Positions 57,371 to 64,000 of a stretch of DNA of 64,000 nt are shown here, in pieces. The notes beneath the pieces are model-generated. The model saw nothing but the letters and a program-made list of their open reading frames with translations. It made no database searches and was not told the DNA's origin. Every line of letters begins with the position of its first letter. The stretch's first letter is position 1. The stretch comes from Apodemus sylvaticus (taxonomy: Eukaryota; Chordata; Mammalia; Rodentia; Muridae). The stretch covers positions 87,714,850 through 87,778,849 of the forward strand of contig NC_067473.1 in assembly GCF_947179515.1 (NCBI RefSeq), in the 5' to 3' direction. Made by a program: the position numbers and the translations under genes.

Positions 57371-58260
57371 CATAGAAAATATAAAGACCACCCTACACCC
57401 TGTTCTCCCAATGCCCCAGCTTATAGCCATATCATAGTGCATTTAATACAATTTCAAATGTCTTCCTACTCTATGATTCAACACTCTTTAAAGGTCTAAA
57501 ATCTCTTCAGACCCTCAGGAGAATATCTTAATTGTAATCCCTTGTAAAAGAAAAAAAGAAAAGAAAAGAAGAAAAAAAAGAGCAATTTATATACTTCCAA
57601 CATACACCTTCTCAAACTCCTGACGTCAGGGGGATGATGTGTCCACCCTTTATTCTATCTTTCCTGACTCTGAAGCCAGAACATGGTTGATACACCCAGT
57701 TCCACTGCCTGTTCAGAGTGGTATCTGACTCCCTCCCTGAACTAAATCCCCTTATACTTTCCTTTGGGAAAAGGTGATTCCTAAGGGCCTTTCTTTTCTT
57801 TCCACACTTTACTGGACTGGCTAGGTGGGGTCTCCCCCAGAGTGCACCACGCCCTTTGTCCCATCACTCTCTTTCAGTGCAAACCAACACTAAATTTCCT
57901 GAACCTTATTTTTTTCCCCTCAAACTGTTTATTTTGCACTTTGTTTGCTCCATTTACTAAGAGCCATAGGACTCTCCATGTTACGTTTCCTTGAAGTTTC
58001 CTCTGGCAATGAAATTAGTTCCGAACTATTCAGTTTATTCACGAGGCTGATTCTTAGGAGAGGGTCAAAACTAGCTACAATTTTTGCCAAAATATTGTTA
58101 AGAGTGGTCTCCAGCCCAGTTGCTAATATAGTTTCCCTCTGAAGCCTCTTGACCTGGGCCTCCACAGTCCATATTGCTTGCCGTCAGGTCTTCTTGCTTT
58201 CAAGTTCCGAATAGGGTAGTTCTTTATGTTCTGCTTACTGTATTCAACCAGCTTTTATAG
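57371..58260 (-). repeat. Probable continuation of the same old repeat
   Basis: 'caatttcaaatgtcttccta', 'gattcaacactctttaaagg', 'cttgtaaaagaaaaaaagaa' and 'tttatatacttccaacatac' resemble the further antisense body of murid repeats and 29700-29760. The 78-codon minus-strand frame at 57929-58165 (MEAQVKRLQRETILATGLET, ending KWSKQSAK) has a retroviral-envelope-like heptad flavour by eye only. I do not claim a gene. Confidence 0.3.
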
Positions 58261-60394
58261 CCCAAAGTCCTAAAGTCTGACACATTTATCCTGAAATGCC
58301 ATGCTTTTCATGTTTTTTATTGCTAGCAATTTCTTCTTATATTTATGTGCTCCTATGTGATATGCACATTTAGAATTGTTACAGGCTTTTAATGAAGGTA
58401 CCTCACTATCAAAAAATAATGACCTTTGTCTGTTGTGACTATATTTAACGTGATTTCTACCACATTCAATGTATGTTCAGGTGACTTTCAACTTACAATG
58501 AATATATGGAGTTATAGACCCAGTTATGTTGAAATATAATTCTAAACTGGGATGAATGTACAGAGCATGCTAAAAGTCATAGCTTGCACATACAATACTC
58601 CGGAGCACTAATTACATTACTGGATCACAACTGGATCACAAAGCACTGTTCCTCTGCTTTGTTTTGCAAGAACGTAAACACAATGAACATCTCTAGTTTG
58701 GTAGTAATTGAAAATTTTCAACATGATATTGTTTCTACTGAGTGCTTATTTCTCTGCCAGGAATGTAAAACTAAAAAAGAAAATCAGAGACCAAATTATT
58801 ATACATCAAGTCCACTGCCTGGCCTCTCGTGCCAACTCTTTCCTGTTTTTTGATTGGAATATATTTTTCCATTCCTTTGTTTTTACTCCTTGCACATCAA
58901 GTCTGAACCTGATATCTTATAGGTACCATATAGTTGGGTACATTTTTCTTTTCTTTACCTGTATAGTTCAAATTGCATTTTCATTGGTGATTTTAATCAG
59001 TTCATTTTGAAAGCTATTATCAAGAGATTGATAAGTTGTTTTGAGAATGGTGAAATGTCATTATACCTACCCAGGAATAGCAATTCTGATTTTCATTTCC
59101 ACAATTTCCAAGCTGCACAATAATTACTTCTCATTATTTTATTTATATTTTCTTCCTTTGAGAATATTTTCAGAAATCATTTGATATTTATTTATTTTCC
59201 TTGATATTAACTTGTTCAAATATTTGTAAATAATAGAAAAATAAGAAAATATTTTGTAAAAAATATATTTTATTGTAATCTCAATTTATTATATTCTAAA
59301 TTCATGCTATTAGTCCATCATTCTATTTCTTTTATGAACATATCCACAACTCTACAGATTTTTCTTTAATTAATAATGTGTTCTGAAGATTAGAAGTTTG
59401 CATTTTTATGAAATCTAATCTAGCAATTCCTCCTAGAAACTGACATGGATTGAGATTGATTTTTACAGTAGCTGTAAACATATATTACTCATCTTATGTC
59501 ATCCCTGTCTCTTGAGTTGTTACATTTGTAGACTTATAGTTGGATATCCCATTCCTTTTATTTATCTTTTATTGTTGATAAATACCCATTGAGTATCTGT
59601 TGAATTACATCATTTTCCACTTATCTTTTATATAGTCAATGATTAGTTGCAAACTACTTGACAATCTATTGATGAATTACATTTAATTATTTGTTTTATA
59701 CCATTGTCACTTTGTCTTTAATATTGTAGTTGGTTACATCTTAAAATCCAGAACTACTGCTCCTTTAATTTAGGATCTTATTCCAAAGTCATGTTTCATA
59801 TTTTATGTTCTTTAAAGTACTTTTCAGTTGTAGAATCTACTGGTTGATATCCCTAAAAAGTATTGAAAGGATCAATTATTAGGTTTCACATTAAAATAAT
59901 TATTTTATTTCTTTTACAAAGTACTTATAATTCATAACATTTAATGTACATATATTTTACATTTGCCTGAGATTTATCCCTGTGAATGTTGTGTTTCTAA
60001 AGGTATTTTAAATAATATTTTATTTTGAAATCTGATTTCATTGCTGGCATGTAGAATACAATTCACACAATCATTCTAGTGATTTAGATATTCTAACACA
60101 ATTATGATATATATAATAATGAACTTTTATGTTTCCTTTCCATTGTATGTTTTTTTGATATAATATATATATATAAATTTTGGTTCAAAATACTTTAAAT
60201 GTTTAAATGTCCCTTTAAATTTTTAAATTCACCATGAGTATTTAACAGTATGTTTTCCTTTTACTCATTTTAGAAATTTCTAAAACATTTAAAAAAATCT
60301 CATTTGCCTAGAAAATATGATTTAATTATTTTTTAATTTACTAAGTTTTGTTCACTGTCCTGAATATGAATTTTGCTTAATTTGAAGTACAAAG
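58261..60394. other. Very AT-rich stretch, nothing recognised
   Basis: No gene or repeat named. Frames of 89 and 100 codons at 58584-59010 overlap in different frames and have no motif beyond general hydrophobicity. Confidence 0.5.
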
Positions 60395-60676
60395 ATCCAC
60401 TTTAAATCTGGATCTTGGGGGTAGGAAGGCACACCTTTGATCCAGATCTTTTGCTGGGAAAAGACACATTTTTTTAAAAAAATATTTTATTTATTATATA
60501 TAAGTACACTGTAGCTGTCTTCATACACACCAAAACAGGGAGTCAGATCTCATTATAGATGGTTGTGAACTACCATGTGGTTTCTGGGACTTGAACTCAG
60601 GACCTCTGGAAGAGCAGTCAGCGATCTTAACCTCTGAGTTTAGAGGTTAAGACCATCTTAACCTCTCTCCAGCCCT
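60395..60676 (-). repeat. B2/B3 SINE, antisense, with rearranged head
   Basis: Antisense B2: tail side at 60468 (T/A-rich), 'actgtagctgtcttcataca', 'gggagtcagatctcattata', 'tgtggtttctgggacttgaa', 'cctctggaagagcagtcagc', 'cctctctccagccc'. Near its head an extra segment carries an inverted repeat, TTAACCTCT and AGAGGTTAA (60627-60635 and 60642-60650), plus a duplicate of atcttaacctct. The leading 60395-60460 part ('aaggcacacctttgatccag') may be another fragment. Confidence 0.75.
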
Positions 60677-61527
60677 GAATATGGATTTTGAGTTAAGAGT
60701 TCTTTATGAACTTGAGAATAAATATTATATTTTATGCTCAGTATTCTACAAATTTTAGGTTTGTATTCCAGGATTCTACATATTTTCTTAATGTATACTT
60801 CCTGGTTCTGTTGATATGGAAAATATATTATCCAAAGTACTAACCCTACTTTTCCATTTTCATGGTTTTACTAATAGGACTATGATAGTCCATATCTAGG
60901 GGCAAGTCATTTAGTGTTTTCTATTTCAGTTGTTTTTCAACCCTTTTTCCAAGACAAAATATGCTTTTTCTTGACTAGCAATATCCCCAGGAATTTCTTC
61001 TGGGTACTGTTTCCATATCATTTTATGCTTTCTTTTGATTAATATTTGCATTGCATATGTTGTTTCATGATTTAATTTTTACTTTGTTTGCATATGAAGT
61101 TTGTTTTTTTATATGCATGCTGTAGTTAACTATTGTTCCTTGCCTTGACTCAACTTTATATTATTTGCCTCATCAGTGGTTATATTTACATCCCAATTTG
61201 CATCTTAGTATGTTTGACTTATTAATGTTAATGTATGCATTGTATCCCATTAAACTGTGAAGTGTTCAAGTGTTTTTAAGCAGCCAGCACCCTGTAGGCT
61301 ATCTCACTAAACCACATTCACATTGATTCACCCTGTAATAAAATAGTATACCCATTGAGCACCTGCAATATATTATTTCTGGCAATAAATAATATGATAT
61401 TCATGATTTCATTAACTTCTCTATTTTCATATTCTGAAAGTGAGGAAATAGAAAGAGTGCAGACCAATAGGCAGTAGGCTTCTTTGTTAGAGAAGAAATG
61501 GCCCAACTCTTGAAAAGAGTTAAATTT
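60677..61527. other. AT-rich stretch, nothing recognised
   Basis: No gene or repeat named. Confidence 0.5.
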
Positions 61528-61600
61528 CAGCAGGGCACTGGTCATGCACACCTTTAATCCCAGCACTTGGGAGGCAGAGGCAGGCAGATTTCTGAGAGAT
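61528..61600 (+). repeat. Truncated B1 SINE (5' half)
   Basis: 'cagggcactggtcatgcaca', 'cctttaatcccagcacttgg', 'gaggcagaggcaggcagatt', 'tctgagagattt'. This is the well-preserved first half of a B1, and it stops where the central B1 region should continue. It overlaps the end of a 97-codon minus-strand frame that is not considered real. Confidence 0.9.
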
Positions 61601-62959
61601 TTAGATTTCAAACTTTCTTACCTAAGATAATGTCATGAAAACATGAACTGAATTTCTATGAGAAAAAATATAAGAGCCACTCTGATAATTTATTATAAAT
61701 ATTATTTATTATAAGGATTTAGTGGTTTCTAAGATGGCTGGAAGGGGAGAGGTAGCATATATTTCTGAGACACGTTTCTTTCTAAGGGAATATCTGGTAA
61801 TGCAACAATGCATTAAAGCGGATGCTGCAGATCGCCATGCCTCTGGAGTGATCACAGTTCATTTCTAGACAGAAGCCTTAGAGGTTTAGTAAAACTAGAG
61901 GACTTCATCTGCTGCTTACACTATCTTAGTGTCTTCCTTCAATAATGCTTAGAATAATGTCTTACCTTAGTTTTTGGCATCCCCACCCTCCTTCATGTGA
62001 CTTTTGTCAGTACAACTTGCTGGCACTTTGGGGGTTTGAGAAGGAAAGTTCTTAAATTTTCCTGTGTTTTAGGACAGAGTACAATAGAAAGAGAAGGATG
62101 CTGAACTGACAGCAGATAATCGTCAGAATCTTCACTGGAACTATTTTGGCATATTTCTTTTATAATACATTAGCCAGTAACCTGTGTATCTCCTATTGGG
62201 TGCATATGAAAGGATTCCCTTTGGACAGATGCCTATAATGCAGCAGCTCACAGTGAGTGCTTATCTTACATCTTCACAGATGGTGCCACATAATCCTCCA
62301 TAAGCATTTTGGTTTCTGGGGTAGGACCGAGGAAGAAATGAACTGCTTATAAATGTCTTAGGAGCATAAGCTCTTGTCCCTTTATTAGTATTATAAATAA
62401 ATATTCATATATTGTACTTATATTGACAATTTTTATATATTATATCTAGATCTAGATTTGGATATTGATTGTAAGCCAATTCGGAGAAATTGGAAAGTGT
62501 GGTGGGCTCTTGATAATTTAGTATAAGCCTTTATAGATCTAGCAACCCAATCCCAAGCAACCAAGGAAGAAAGGGAAAAAAATGTTTTGGAGTCTTCTCT
62601 AACTGATACAACAGGAGGGCCTAGGGCATGTATATGTAAGTCTGAGAAATAGTTGTATTAATCTCACCAATTTTGTCTTATGATCACTTGAGGGTTAGGT
62701 GCTTAAGTATTTTCATAGAGATCCTGATTCTAATTAAGCAGTATGCAGAAGACTCAAATTCAGACACACACAGACACACAAATTATAAACCCTTGGAATT
62801 CTGCAGGATTCTTCTTTTCTGATTAAAAAATACTCTAGAACCTTGTATTATTTCTTTAATGATAGTTTTACCCTTTTCAATATTGGCATGTATATTGAAA
62901 GGAACTCAGACTCAGGAAATATAAAGGCTTAGATATGTGTTAAAATATGAGTGCCTGCC
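61601..62959. other. AT-rich stretch, nothing recognised
   Basis: No gene or repeat named. Confidence 0.5.
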
Positions 62960-63075
62960 TCATGTGATGGTTCACATTATTTGTCACCTTGGTGCAACCC
63001 AGGATCCCCTAAGAAGTCTAAATGATGGGTTATTGTTGGACTGTGAAAGGCAGTATGTGTTCTGGTTGAGCTAGG
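62960..63075 (+). repeat. Fragment of common rodent repeat (tail type B start)
   Basis: 'atgtgatggttcacattatt', 'tgtcaccttggtgcaaccca' and 'gaagtctaaatgatgggtta' read like the start of the tail B family. It is cut off by the adjacent L1 tail. Confidence 0.4.
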
Positions 63076-63216
63076 TTTTTAAAATTATTTTATTTACATT
63101 TCAAATGTTATCCTCTTTTCTGGTTTTCCCTCCAAAAACACCCAATCCCATCTCCCCCTCCCACTACTCACCAACCCACCCACTCTCTCTACCCTGTCCT
63201 GGCATTCCCCCAAACC
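63076..63216 (-). mobile_element. L1 3' tail, antisense
   Basis: 'attttatttacatttcaaat', 'gttatcctcttttctggttt', C-rich tract, 'ctgtcctggcattcccccaa'. It stops where the LTR-like sequence begins. Confidence 0.8.
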
Positions 63217-63452
63217 CTGGTGACCCAGTAGAAAACTCTATGAGGGACAGAAGGTCCCTTTGCCTACACTCCCAGACACTTAGGCTCCTAACTGGAGACT
63301 TCAGCTCTCCATAATTCTGTGGCCATCATTCACATAGGGCCACACCCCAAGCCCTGATATTCTGACTGGATTCCACCCAGACAGTTACCTGGCTACAGCC
63401 AGATTTTCCCTACCCCACAGTTACCTGGCAGCAACCAGGTAGCCCAGCCCAC

Positions 63453-63458
63453 TATAAA
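63453..63458 (+). promoter_or_regulatory. TATA box of the LTR-like unit
   Basis: tataaa in the context cccactataaagggg, following two ggtagcc/cagttacc GC-rich elements. A transcription start would be expected near 63483 in the CT-rich leader. Confidence 0.6.
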
Positions 63459-63623
63459 GGGGGCTGTTTGCCCCCTCCCTCTCCCTCTCTCTTTTCTCTC
63501 TTATTCTCTCATCCTCTTATTTCCCCTCCCCCCTCTCCTCATTCCTTTCCCCTCTCTCCACATGGCCATGGTCAGCTTCTACTTCCCTACCCTCACTCTC
63601 TCTCTCTCACCCTACTTCTCTAT

Positions 63624-63629
63624 AATAAA
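63624..63629 (+). terminator. Polyadenylation signal of the LTR-like unit
   Basis: aataaa in 'ctataataaatcataaaac', about 165-170 bp downstream of the TATA box. A cleavage site would lie 15-25 bp further on, giving an R region of roughly 160 bp. Confidence 0.55.
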
Positions 63630-64000
63630 TCATAAAACCAGTGGGTACCTCTTCTCATCTGGACTTGGTGTGTTGGAACAATGGGATAGGCCTTCCCCCT
63701 ATAGAGCCAAGTCTAATCTCCTGCAGGAAAAGCCTCTCACCATTCCAGCCACCATGGCTACCAACCCAAGCTGCCTGCAGACCAGTCCAAGGACTCACCC
63801 CTTCGGGAACCCATCCTAGCATGCCTTCCTTGTTCTCAGCTCTTCCATATTATCTAGTGGAGTCATGCATTGCCCAAGAGCTAGAACCTGTTGTCCCTGG
63901 CCTCCATAAGACCTAGGATCCCGGAGACTGAGCACTTTCCTCACCCCCTGGAGCAGATCTGGTGGCCTCACATGGCCCAGATGTCCTTTCTGCTGCAGCT

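Larger units (their letters stand above)
63217..64000 (+). repeat. LTR-like retroviral promoter unit, truncated by window end
   Basis: GC-rich 0.8 kb with a repeated 'agttacctggcagcaaccag' / 'agttacctggctacagccag' motif, a TATA box, a CT-rich leader, and an AATAAA about 170 bp downstream of the TATA box. That order matches an ERV LTR (U3, R, U5) read on the plus strand. No gag, pol or env is visible before the window ends, so I cannot tell solo LTR from 5' LTR. The 85- and 91-codon frames here lie in the LTR and are not genes. The family is not named. Confidence 0.55.

Noticed and set aside
57929..58165. Envelope-like heptad pattern on the minus strand
   Set aside because: Only 78 codons, no flanking retroviral frame, inside an old repeat; the impression is too weak to call.
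58708..59010. 100-codon hydrophobic frame resembling a membrane protein
   Set aside because: AT-rich codons produce Phe/Ile/Leu by composition; overlaps another frame and has no conservation evidence.

Overview
The window looks like non-coding chromosomal DNA from a murid rodent, most likely rat (Rattus). It is AT-rich, dense in microsatellites, and full of LINE-1 (L1) and rodent SINE copies (B1, B2, B4, ID-type). Several L1 tails carry the G-rich 3' end followed by a short A-rich tail of the form (t)catttgaaatgtaaata, which I associate with rat L1 rather than mouse L1. I found no intact host protein-coding gene, no tRNA, rRNA or snRNA gene, no CRISPR array and no bacterial-style operon. Almost all long reading frames are decayed L1 ORF1/ORF2 pieces or microsatellite translations.

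Layout. 0-9.8 kb: mostly unassigned AT-rich sequence with a B2, a long (CT)n inside an LTR-like repeat, a short L1 tail, a URR1-type hAT DNA transposon, a B1 and a 14-bp minisatellite. 9.8-11.8 kb: an old Lx-like L1 on the minus strand. 12-18.5 kb: mostly unassigned, with a B1 and another common rodent repeat. 18.5-23.2 kb: a rearranged (inverted) L1 with recognisable target-site duplications (TSDs), a 5'-truncated rat-type L1 and a short L1 tail. 24.7-29.5 kb: the largest L1, minus strand, still carrying tandem 5'-UTR promoter monomers, but with internal losses in ORF1 and ORF2; its flanks look like a diverged TSD. 30-35.5 kb: SINEs, a (TTTC)n tract and unassigned sequence. 35.5-38.1 kb: the freshest-looking insertion, a 5'-truncated L1 with a perfect 13-bp TSD. 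39.5-44.3 kb: LTR-like repeat, B4, an Lx-like or unnamed repeat and a second inverted L1. 45-48.9 kb: compound microsatellites, B1 and older repeats. 48.9-51 kb: another 5'-truncated L1 that appears nested in an older repeat. 54.1-54.9 kb: a third inverted L1. 55.9-64 kb: L1 tails, SINEs and, at the right edge, an LTR-like unit with TATA box and polyadenylation signal.

What acts together: the SINEs and truncated L1s are all products of L1 ORF2 endonuclease/reverse transcriptase (target-primed reverse transcription). No copy here encodes a complete machinery. The most informative content is structural: three L1s with the inversion layout expected of twin priming, direct TSD evidence for several insertions, an L1 with monomeric promoter repeats fused to a truncated ORF1, and a small GC-rich segment on the minus strand that ends in a good splice-donor consensus. 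I did not find a convincing new biological system. All repeat-family names were assigned by reading, without a database search.
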